A stretch of DNA of 64,000 bases from Gavia stellata (taxonomy: Eukaryota > Chordata > Aves > Gaviiformes > Gaviidae): the NCBI RefSeq assembly GCF_030936135.1, contig NC_082594.1:125836668-125900667 (forward strand), written 5' to 3'. The position numbers were made by a program, and so were the translations under genes. The notes below the pieces were generated by a model that was given only the letters and a program-made list of their open reading frames with translations, ran no database searches and had not been told where the DNA came from. Positions 38,601-50,600 of this stretch are shown piece by piece; the first letter of the stretch is position 1; each line of letters opens with the position of its first letter.

Positions 38601-41600
38601 ATTCATCTTTTGGATGGAGTAAAACTTAATGGCCAGTGAGTTTCGCCTTTTCCTTTTACTATTAACATTGTAATTTCCTCTTCCGGTGCTTTCCTCTTGA
38701 TGTTTTTCTGAAAAAAATTTACTGTCCCTTCCATCAGTTGGAAGGTCTTCTGAAACATTCATTTGGCCTTCCTCATTGCTCAGCAAGTGTTCACCTGCAG
38801 ATGTGTTACCGGGATCTATTTCATAATTGCTTTGGCTTCTATTCTCAAACACCAAGTCAGCCTTTCCATCATTTGTGCTAGCTAAAAATAAGTCCTCTTC
38901 TGCTGTGACTGATGTGTGATTTGACTGGAATGTTTCAGCCTCGATTGGGGGAAGAGGAGTGATATGAGTTTCTAAGAACTTGTAGGCGTTTGTGGATTCA
39001 CCACTATTTATAGCTGTCAGATCTGAGCCAGCTGCCACCTCAGAACTAGTGGCATCAGTGCCTTCATACTGTTCCCAGGCCAGTGCCGTAAGGTTTTGTT
39101 TTTCTTCATTGCCTGTTGCCTTCCTTGAGCTTCGGATAGAGTACTGAGAAGCCAGGTAATCCTGATAATCCAAATCCTCCTTATGTCCTTCTTCTTGCAT
39201 ATCTTCTTCAACCGAGATGGAAACAGCCTTTTTATCAGTCTTGGTGTAAGTGACATCCACAACATCAAATGTGTAATCTTCCTCATCGTCACACCTGGCA
39301 TCTCTGAATCTCAGCCTCATGCCGTAACTCATCTCTGGGGTACCCCAGGATGCTAAAAGCCAAGTACCTGCAATTGAAATGAAAGTGTTTTTCTAATATG
39401 CAGTAGTTACGAGAGTGGATGTTGCCTGTCATGTAAGCGGTCAGGGCAAGTTGCTGGGTTTGTTTCTACAGCACCTGCTATAGCAAGTGCTAATCCTCAT
39501 CTGGGTTTTCCATGAGCTCTCATTGCAATGAAAAATAATTAATAAATGCTAATAAATAATAGCACATCTAAATAAATACATCTAAGAGCTGGAGCTCTTC
39601 TCCACAGATTAAGCTGTGCCTAGGACCCGAGTCCAAACATAACCCATGAAAGAGATGGATATGAAAAAGAACGAAAAAAACAATATAAAGGATCCTATAT
39701 TTAGATCTGGGTCTAGGATTGGGATCTTTTGAGATAAAAGTTCTAATTTTGTCCTGTTCTTATTGTTGTATGCATTGCCACACAGATAGAGCATTCTAAA
39801 CAGAACAAATACATGCTGAGGCAATGTTGACAAACATCTGACAAAGGTAGTATTTTAAAAGCTTTTGAATGCATAATGAATGATCTTTAAAAGAATAAAG
39901 TAATTTGAATTTCCAATCTGGATGCAAAACATTAGGCTGCCAACCTGAGGCGTCTTAGATTAACTTGAAGGTTTTAATAGTTCCTCCAAAACCTAGTCAG
40001 AAGACAAGTTCTCCATTTGAAACGAGGATCTGCAGAGAACGAAATACAATCTGTTTCCCTAAACAGCATCAAATCAAGTTCTTTGCTTGCTATAGCTTCC
40101 TTTTTGGAACAAGCAGAAATGACAGAATAGACAGAATTAACAGAGCTTGAGAAAACCAGCCTTTTTTGTTAAAAAGGTCACGTACAATTTTTCTGTATTT
40201 ATCAGAGTTTGGAGTGACACGCGTAGCTTTCGTTATTTCTAACAACAGCAAATTTACAAAAGAAAACATGCCCAAGATGGAAAGAACAGATCACATACCA
40301 AAATCAAGCAAAAGTACAACTTCATTACTGGGGAGGTTTCCATAAAGTCTGATGGAGTTTTAATGATTCCCTAGTCTTGAACAATAAAAACCACTTAACA
40401 TACAATACATTTTTAACTTCTAAGGTCTTGATGCTGTGCGATCACTGAAAACAAGCTTTGAGGACATAAAGAATTCATTATTTAAATAGATTAAATATTT
40501 TAAAAAAATTGGTATTTTCAATAAGATAAGGCTAGCTAAACCTTGTGGGATTTTAAGATGATCACTAAACACTCACATCCTTCAGTGAGAAAGAATCTCT
40601 GTCCTTTTGCAGGTAATCCCGTAAGTGTGGACTACCTGGGTTCTAGCGTCACCTTTTCAAGTTATGGTATTAATCCTAGTTAGACATCGAGATGTATACT
40701 GATGGACCAGTGATCCGATTCTGTCAGGCAGACTTTACTGCTGCTAAATGACCACAAGCCTAAGGTGAGGTGGAGCCACTTTGTCCAATAATGACTAGCA
40801 TAATTGGACAGTCTTGGCCCATTTTAGCTAACTCAGGATGGACAAGTATGTGGCAAAACTGGGAATCATACAGTGGAGTTGATGCTGGATTTTTTCCAAG
40901 GACAATCTTAGAATTGCCTTAAAATGGTCATTGCTAACCCCAATACTAATTGTGAAACGAAAAAACCCAACAAAAAACCCAACAAAAAGTACCTCAGTAT
41001 AGCATACAATTATGCTATGTGCTAAGTCTATGTAGCCAACAAAACTCCATGCACGTCAGTTGCAGTCGGGAATGATTCAACATTTTCCAGCACTGTGTTT
41101 ATGTGAATAACTTTCTTTCCTATTTAGGTAAGTCCTTATAGACTGGAGATTAAAAAAATGTCTTAGAAGAGCTGTCAAACACTATAGTTTTACCACTTAC
41201 CAACATTGTCCATTTCCACTGTGACTGATTCTCCACTCATTGGGAAAAGATTCAACACATCTTCATATTTCCCTTGGTACAGAAAAGAGTGTCCAGAAAG
41301 GCGAACAGAGACAATCTCATCATGAGTGCCAACGCTGGAGAAGTGCCACTGAACCACGCTATCTTGGCAAAATCCAAGGATTTCACTGCTGTCAGACACA
41401 TAGCCATTTATTGCTAAAAGGAAAGCAAAATAAAAGAGGTCTCAATATTTTCAGAGTAAGACTTAAAATCTCCTTTTCTTTGATGTCAGTCCACTGAACT
41501 GGAGTTACATTTGCACCTGGCAAGAGACTGGCACAGGGCTGAAACTACAATAGCCTTGATCACAGAATGATAGGGGTTGGAAGGGACCTCTGGAGATCAT

Positions 41601-44600
41601 CTAGTCCAACCCCCATGCCAGAGCAGGGTCACCTACAGCAGGTTGCACAGGAATGCATCCAGGCAAGTTTTGAGTATCTCCAGAGAAGGAAACTCCACAG
41701 CCTCTCTGGGCAGCTTGTTCCAGTGCTCTGCCACCCTCAAAGGAAAGAAGTTCCTCCTCATGTTTAGATGGAACTTCCTATGACCAAGTTTGTGCCTGTT
41801 ACCTCTCATCCTGTCACTGGGCACCACGGAAAAAAGACTGGCCCCATCCTCCTGGCACCCACCCCTGAAGAATTGATAAGATCCCCCCTTAGTCTTCTCT
41901 TCTCCAGACTAACAAGACCCAAGTCCCTCAGCCTTTCCTCATAAGATAGATGTTCCCGTCCCCTCATCATCTTCATAGCCCTTTGCTGTACCCTCTCCAG
42001 CAGCTCACTGTCCTTCTTGAACTGGGGAGCCCAGAACTGGACACAGTACTCCAGATGTGGCCTCACCAGGGCAGAGTAGAGGGGGAGGATAACCTTCCTC
42101 GACTTGCTTGCCACACTCTTCTTGATGCACCCCAGGATGCCATTGGCCTTCTTGGCCCCAAGGGCACGTTGCTGGCTCATGGTCATCCTGTTGTCCACCA
42201 GGACTCCCAGGTCCCTTTCCACAGAGCTGCCCTCCAGCAGGTCAGCCCCTAACCTGTACTGATGCATGGGGTTATTCCGCCCCAGGAGCAGTACCCTACA
42301 CTTGCCTTTGTTGAATTTCATAAGGAGCTGGAGACTCCAGCTCTGGAAATAGTATCTCCAAGGCAGCAGGGTGCTGCATCAAAGTTAAATAACTCTTGCC
42401 TTTGCTTCAGGGTCCAGAGCCAGCTGTACAGTGCCAGCTGGCATGGTTAGAAGTTCACTGACTCTCTAGAGAATTCCCTGATTACACTACACCCGAGAAC
42501 AAGCAATCACTGAATGCTCAGGTTCACATGAGCTTTCATAATATTCAGCTTGATATCCCACTCACTGTGCATTATGTTCGAGTTATAGAACTTGGGATCA
42601 TCCCTTTTAACACTGCCAGGGTTGCTGCAGTAGTCCTTGATGTTATCCTCTATGTACCAGCTCTTATTTTCATCGAACACAGCAAACATTGCCTGCTGCT
42701 CCACATCTGCCTTTTTCTGAAAGACAATCAACACAGCAGTTACATTTTATGAGCAGAGACATGTATTAAGGACTCAATCCTACTATCTTTCTTTCTTACT
42801 ATATAAGCAATATAAGCTTTACCGGAGTTGTGGTAAGCGTGATCCAAGGGCTAAGTGAAAGGGAGTAGGGGGTGAAGACTTCAAGGACACAATCCTACTA
42901 CTGCAACCAACCTGTGGTAGAGCACTGAGCAAGCCACTAGCACTGCTGATACACAGATGGTATGCGATTGGGCTCTCTGCAAAAAGACCAGCCTCCTGGT
43001 TTGATCTGAGCACAAGCTTCTGACACTTTTTTCTCCCAAGCGATGCTCAAGTCTTTGCCAAGCAAGACTTCAATGGATGGCAAAGAGAAGCACTCTTTCT
43101 CTCCCAGAACTCTCCCATGCTGTTCGGGTTGCTCTGGATTCAGTGATGCCTGAGACTGTCAGACCCTGTTGAGTTATATCTGTTACAGAAAGGGTCCAGC
43201 ACAGATCTGAATGTCTTTAGAGTGTGAAGATACAACAGCAGTAGGAAAGTTTATTACCAAGTCTAGAAACAGATTTTCAAGTCAGGCTGACCTTTTGTTG
43301 AAATGCTGCTCTTGCTAAGAAAATCAGAGTATAATCCCTCTACTGCTGTGGACAGTTAGAGGACTGCTTCTTCAAGTAATTTCTTCAGAAGCCTATTGGT
43401 TTAATTGCTCTCTACATGACAGTTCTCTAAGGGGAGCAAAACCAAATTCACTGTAGATCAAATAATATTATTTGAGCAAAATCTATCTCTAAGAGGTTGC
43501 CAAACATGTTACCTGCACACCCTTCTGCGTCAATGCTTCACTTTTACAAATCAGAAGCGGGCCAATCAGTCCAGAGGCTATGTCTCTTTCAATATCTACA
43601 GCACTATGATATAGCCTTGTAATACACTGTGCATCCTGTGCAGTGGGTTGGTCCGTTTTAGCAATTTTCCATTCGTAAGTGTATGTCTTCCCTGGTTCAA
43701 TTCCTCTACTCTGGGTGTCATTGCCTGAGGAAAAATAAAGAAGGAGAACAGTAGTGATACAACCTTAGAGCCAGATCTTTATATAACATCAGGCTGCACC
43801 TTTTAATGAAATTGGTGCAGTTATGCTATTTCAAGCTACCTCCGAGATAACTGAAGTTCAGCATGAGCTTTTGTCTCTCTCTAAAATCACAAACAAGAAC
43901 AGAAAACTAAGACACTAAAAAAGGGTGTTTGTCTATGCTTTGCAGATAATACCTTGGTTTCTCTATAGGGCAACACAACAGGTCAGCAGAGGCAGAGCAT
44001 AGAATTGAGGTCTCCCAGTCGTGCACATTCCTAGCCACAGCATCTCCTTTGAAGCAATGAAACCCTCCACAACAGTTAGTGGTATGCAAAATGTACTTCA
44101 CAAATTTCTTACTTGTGGGATCCAGAGGATAATCAGCTCCTTCTGCATTCTTTGAAAGTGTCACTCCATGGAAGTAAATGCTGTAGGGTCGACTGGCCTT
44201 ATTTTTGAATACAACCTATATTGATAAGCAAATGAAAAAAATTAATTTAGTATTCAGCAAATCCTTGTCTCAATACCTAACAAAGTTTCAACTACAGTAG
44301 AATTTGCCTGGTTTCAGACTGGGAACTGCTGGAAAGGCAAAGGGATATCTTAAATATTGTCTGATAATATAAACCCACAGTCTAAACGCTGCTGGTACCC
44401 TGCTGCTGGGCTTTGTAGAGCACATTGAGTGAAGTTCAGCTTCTTACACCTGGTCTCCGGAAAATCTAAAAAGAACACTTGTTCTTCCAGCTACACACTA
44501 CCTCAGGGAATATGAAGTTATTGACTAAAGTTCTTAAGAACCTTCAATATGGGAGAAAACAAATTTAAACAGATTTAAAAACAAATCTTGCCCCAGATTC

Positions 44601-47600
44601 CAAGACCCAAAGGGGATATGGGAGAAAAAGGCAAAATGTCCTGCCTATTCTTGATGAAACCAGGAAAAAAAAAAAAAGAAGAAACATGTTAAACTCGAAT
44701 TCAGAGTCACAGAGTCATGGTGGCAATTAAAAGTCATGAAACTTTGTGATGCATCATTAAGTGACAACAGAAAGACCAGTGGATGTGACAGCAGCACAAG
44801 CTTGTAATGCAAATGCTTTGTAGTTTCATTTCATAACTCCATGGAAGAACATTTAACTATGAAAACTGAGTACCATTGTCTAAAACGGCCAGAAAAAATA
44901 ACAACATAAGGAATGAGGGGCTCATGAAGTTTGGTCTCACATCCAAATCCCCCCAGAAGTCCACCTGGGTCTAGCTATTTTCCATTTTGGACCAGTGTCA
45001 ACATATGAATAACTTTTACGAAGAGAGTGAATGAAGTCTGTTTACGTTGTAGAATAAAGCACAATCATGGAAACTATAGAAGGAATGCTGAAAAATTTAA
45101 GCTAAACACCATCACTTGTGATCATACCTTTTAATAGAGCCAATATTTCAAACATTAGCTATGTTATTTCACAAAAAACCCAAATCAAGTTAGTACTTTT
45201 GTATCTCTGCCCAACAGAAAATTATGCTAGAGTATAAATAATCTCTGAATTTATGTTACTTACTTTGACTTTGTCATTGAGTTGAGCTCTGATAATAGGG
45301 CCCAAGATTCCAGTTTCCTTGGGACGAGGATTTTCCAGACGTTTAGTGAAGCTGGCATCAGTATATTGCCTAAAAATAGCCTTTTTATACTTTTTACCTA
45401 TGAGATTTGAGAAGTTGTCCAAGTGCTGCGCTTTATAGTGCCTTAAAAATAAAGGAAAAGACAAATGATCAACAAAACTTAAATAGCGACATCTATTAGA
45501 ACACAGAATTAGTACTCAAGCAACTGGTAGAAGCCTCGCTGCTTGAAAAAAATCCAAACCCTAAACTAACCTAACACTTTTCATCCCAAATTCTAACCTA
45601 AATTAGGTAAGAGGAGGCTTGGAACATTATTTGTGTTTTAGTATCACATATGACCAATTAGTATCAGAGTTTACATTTAAGTTAATAGGGTATACATGCA
45701 AGAAAGAAAAACTGAAGCAGCAGCTACATTTTCAAGATAAGACAGCAGAAATCACTATCCTCCTTTTACAAAGGCATTCTCTCTAGACGAGACAGGAACA
45801 GATAATCTTAATCCCAGAAATATGCCCTCCCTCGTCTTCTCTTCCTCTTAAGGATTGTTTATTTCAGCAGAATTCATGTTGAAAAGTAATTTAGAAAATT
45901 GGCTGGTGTGCTGCTTAGGGCATTTCCTAAGTCATCTTCATATTTTGGACTCCCCATTAGAGGCAAAAGAAGGTGTCCACTTCTGGGCTCCTCAGCAGAG
46001 AAAGTCATTGACACACTGGTGAGAGTCCAGTGAAGGGCCACCACCGTGATTAGCGAGCTAGAGCACATGACATAGAAACAAAATCTCGGTTTATTCAGTC
46101 GTGCAAAGACATGGGTAAGGGAGCACCTTATTTTTAACTTCAACTATCAAATGGGAGATTATAGAGAAAACAGAATCAGACTCTTCAGAGTTGCATAGTG
46201 AAGAGATGAGACACAACGAACACAAGGTGCAACATAAGAAAGTCTGATTGGATATAAGGAAAAACTTTTTCCACTGTGAAGTTGCAAAGATGCCCAGAGA
46301 AGCTGAGGAGTCGCCATCCTTGGAGACAACGAAAACTCAACTGGACAAGGCCCTGTGCAACTGGATCCAACTTTGCTGTTGGATCCCCAGAGGTCCTCTC
46401 CAACCTGAATTATTCTGTGATTTCATGTTAACATTCCATATTATGTTGACAAAGTATTATTTTACCTATCAAGGCTGTCTGGAATACTTGGAGCATAATC
46501 CCAAGTAACTTCTTCTGCTGCAATGAAATATTCCCAGCTTTTGACCATAAGACGTTCTTTATAGGAGAGACGACTCTTCTTCACCTCTTTGTCCCCACAA
46601 TCTCTTATAGTGAGGTAACCATGCATTCCAGCTAATTGAGAAGAAACAGTACCATAGTGATTTTCCATTTTATGAACCCTTACCACTTCAACTGCATTTC
46701 TCATTTCTTTAGCCAAGGCTGCTCATCTGATTGCCATCTTTTCAGGCTTGAAAAGGCTGCACCCATGTAGACTATGTATAGGCTGTGGAGCCCATATTAA
46801 TCAAATGGAATACAGAAGCTCTCTCAACTAGCTCTCTTTGAAAATACCAGCTGAACAGACAGACAGCTTTTTTTTTTTCCCTTTTTTTTTTCCCCCCCCA
46901 AACATGTCTTCCAACTCTTACAAGAGAGACATTTCTCTCATTCTTTAAAACAGAACTCTGATCACTGCTAAGAGAGAGATACCCTCTTTCAAATGATGAA
47001 GAGCAAACTTTTTCAGATTGAGTGACTCTTAGCTGAAAGTGCTCAGTTCCTCAGGAAATAGGTGGTTCCTTACTCATTTTATAACAGTGCTTATCTGAAA
47101 AGCTCACAGAGGCTTAGGTGCTGGAGTACTCATTCACTGTTGCTCTGTGATCCACACACAGCAGTAAAGCTGCAGATAAGAACGCCTTTTAGTTCATGGT
47201 GCACTTCCCATTCCAACAGAATGCCCTGTTCTCCAGTGGTTTCTTAGTGAAACGACAACCATCTGAAACTGTAACTGTACCACTGCAAAACAACAGAAGC
47301 CTTTTGGGACATAAAGAAGATAAGGACAACTCTACAGTTGCCTAATAAATAGATGTTTCCTTGCCTTGCAGGTGCTTTTGGACAAGAGAAGATATCAGCC
47401 ACCTTCCTTCCTCACTCACTGTCATGTTTACTGTGGTTGATCCTCCTCCCACTAGGTTAACAGTAGAAACTCGGCGATGTTTTTGCTCCATGGACTGGCC
47501 ATTGATATGAATGGAGAAAATTTCTGGCTTGGAACTCATTCCTATCAAATGCCAGCTAATGTTGTCATATGCACAAGCCTCTAAATCTGAAAGAGAAATG

Positions 47601-50600
47601 AGCGTAGCATTCAGAATACAGGCAAATCATGCAAGTTCCCTATGTACACTAGGTCTGAAGTGAATCTTCGCTCAAAACATTAAAACAACCCCTCTGACTC
47701 CTGTGATCAGTGTTTGCAACAAGAGGAAGTTTCAGAAGCTTGTAAATGGAACAGATACCAAAATCCTGTACATCAGTGGAAGATAGGTGTTTAAATCTTG
47801 CATGCAAGTGACAACCTGACTTGTAGTGAGCTGGGTAAGAAGGAAGAAAACCAGTAGCCTTTTTTGGAAAGCTGATCTGTCCTTGTTTGGAGGAAAAAAA
47901 AAAAAAAAGAGGCAAGGATCCAAGCTAAAGAATGAGGTTTTATCTAGTGACAGTAACTACCCTATCTAATATTTGTTTAAAAAACCCACCAAAGACAGGT
48001 TTTTTTATTTGCTCAGTGGACTCAACAGAGGTATGAAAGTAGTTCCTTAGGAGAACAAGGGGAAAACACTAGCAACAGAATAGCCCCATTACCACCTTCC
48101 TAGTCTTCCCACTTAATTGTCTAATTTAATGGTAACTGACTTTCCACTTCCAGGAAGTTTTTCACCTAGTATGTTCTACATGTTGTAAAACCAGCAGTTC
48201 ACTTAACCACATCAGCCTCTCCCCATCAGCTGAGTAAAAAAACAGAGGGATTTCTTTTTCTTAAAGTTAGTAATCCTGTTCTTCGAGCAGAACTCTTCCT
48301 AGAAGTAATCTTGTTGTTTGTTCTTGTTGTTCAGCAATATGGCATGACTTCCTTCCAGCAGCACAGTTTCTCTTCTAGAATTTAGATGCTCAGACATGTT
48401 CTAAGAAAAGCTGCATCACATTGCTCTACATTCTTGTTCTCTTGCATAAAAAGCAAACAAAGGTGATATTCAGTCTTCATCAATGTTAATTTCATTTCAC
48501 ATAAGCCTGAACAGTACCTGGTAATGTTCCATCAGTATAGCCATTAATTGTGTACTTGAGCGACGCTGATCTTTGCCAACTCTTGTTTTCATCAAACACA
48601 CCAAACATGAGTACATACTCCTTGTCGAAAAGTTTCTGTGACCCATCCTCATTTAGGCTTCCTATGAAAAAGAAACAACAGGTCTTAGTTTGACGCAGAA
48701 GTAAAGCAGTATTCACACCAATGGAGTGGCATTAATGTGTATTTAATGAGCTTGCTTCACCTGTTAGCATGTACTAGCTGAGCCTGACCAAAACAAGACC
48801 TTAAGAATGCTCATAAAGTAATTTTATTTCTGAAAGTACTTTTGGGTTGGGTAACCATGAAATCAAGTCTGTGATATCCCAGAGGAGATTAAACAACATG
48901 CAATGAATTGTCTCAGACAATTCTGGCAATGTGTTGTAGGGATCACCTCAATGAACGGGAGCGCCTAACAGCCTTCTGTCCACAATTGGACATTGGCCTC
49001 TTCTGAGGCTGAGAGGCAAGGAGAAGAATGATGGCAGAGTCACCTGCAGTGTGAACACTGCCTTTTCAAGCACTACACTGAGGTCATCAGCTCCTTTAAA
49101 AAGCATAAAACCAACCACTCAGCAAACAACCTTTACATTCAAAAGACTTTGACAAATGCTGCTGAATTGGATTGGTTATAAGGAACCATCTAGTTGAGTT
49201 TGTGATACAGGTGTGATTTCTATCAACAAGTAGAATTCATTCTGGACATGCCACACAGAACTGGTGTGATTTTACTGATTCTTTCTGTAGATTGCTCACA
49301 TCAAAAACTTGCATTTGCTACTTTCAATACATAATCCAGGACTAAAATAAATCTCCCTCTGGACTGCAGGAAGCAAAAATTTGGGAGCTTGCTGATTATT
49401 CTACTCAGGAAGAGACACTGGCAGTGGACGCAGTTATCTTTAGTGTAATCCTTTTTATTTATGAGAGGCTACAAAGTCCTGTTTTCCTGCACAAAAGAAG
49501 TCTCAGATCAACAGAGGAATTTGTCTGCTTGCCACACAAAGAACATTCAGTTGGTGCTTTAACTTAAAAGGCCACTTTTTATAACCTTCCCAGATTATAT
49601 CATCACCTATGTGCCTCGACATGTGGGTTGACCCCAGCCAGCAGCCAAGCACCCACACAGCCATTTCAGTGCTTCCCCGCTCCCAGTAGGACAGGGGAGA
49701 GAACAGGAAGAACACAAGTGAGAAAACTTGTGGGTCAATAAAGATGGTTCAACAGGTGAAGGAAAGAGGGGAAAAAACCCAAGCAACACGAAGGAAATAA
49801 TTCGTCATCTCCCACAAGCAGACTGATGCCCAGCCAGTCTCTCAGGAACAGCCACCTTGGAAGTCAACATTCCCCATTCCCCACCACGCTGCTGCTTCTT
49901 CCTTTACCTCCAGTTTTTATTGCTGAGAATGATGTTACATGGTAGGAAATATCCCTTTGGCCAATTTGGTTCACCTGTCCAGCTGTGTCTCCTCCCAAAC
50001 TCTTGCCCACCCCCAACCTATGAGCTGGGGAGGTCTGGGCAGGAGAAAGAGAAAGCCTTGACACTGTGCAAGCACTGATCGGCAATAGCTAAAACGTGGG
50101 TTTATTATCAACACTATTTAGCCACAAATCCAAAACACAGCACTGTATGAGCTGTTGTGAAGAAACTTAACTCCATACCAGCCAGACCAAATACACAGGC
50201 ATGTTGCACACCTACCACACACAGTGCCCAAAGAAACCCTGTTCAGAAATCTTAAAAATTTGAGTAGTTAGCTGTTTGTCTTTGCTCTAGCTAGAAACAC
50301 ATGCTCAAATTATCTTGAAGGTAGTGGTCAAACCAATCCATCTCAAACTCATATCCAATTCAAGCCCACAATATATGCATGAATTTGAGAAGCCTGAGAG
50401 GGAAGGAAAGCGAGTCATTCCAAAGCATTTGTCCAGATTAACTCCACCAGCATGCCATAAAATACACACATACACATGAACACAGAGAAAGAAAACCCAA
50501 GAAAATTAGGAAAATAACAAGCCCTAGATAATACTAAAAGCACTAATTCTCAAAAACTTCAGGAGGTACAAAATTAATACTAATGCCGGTCCTTTGAGGT

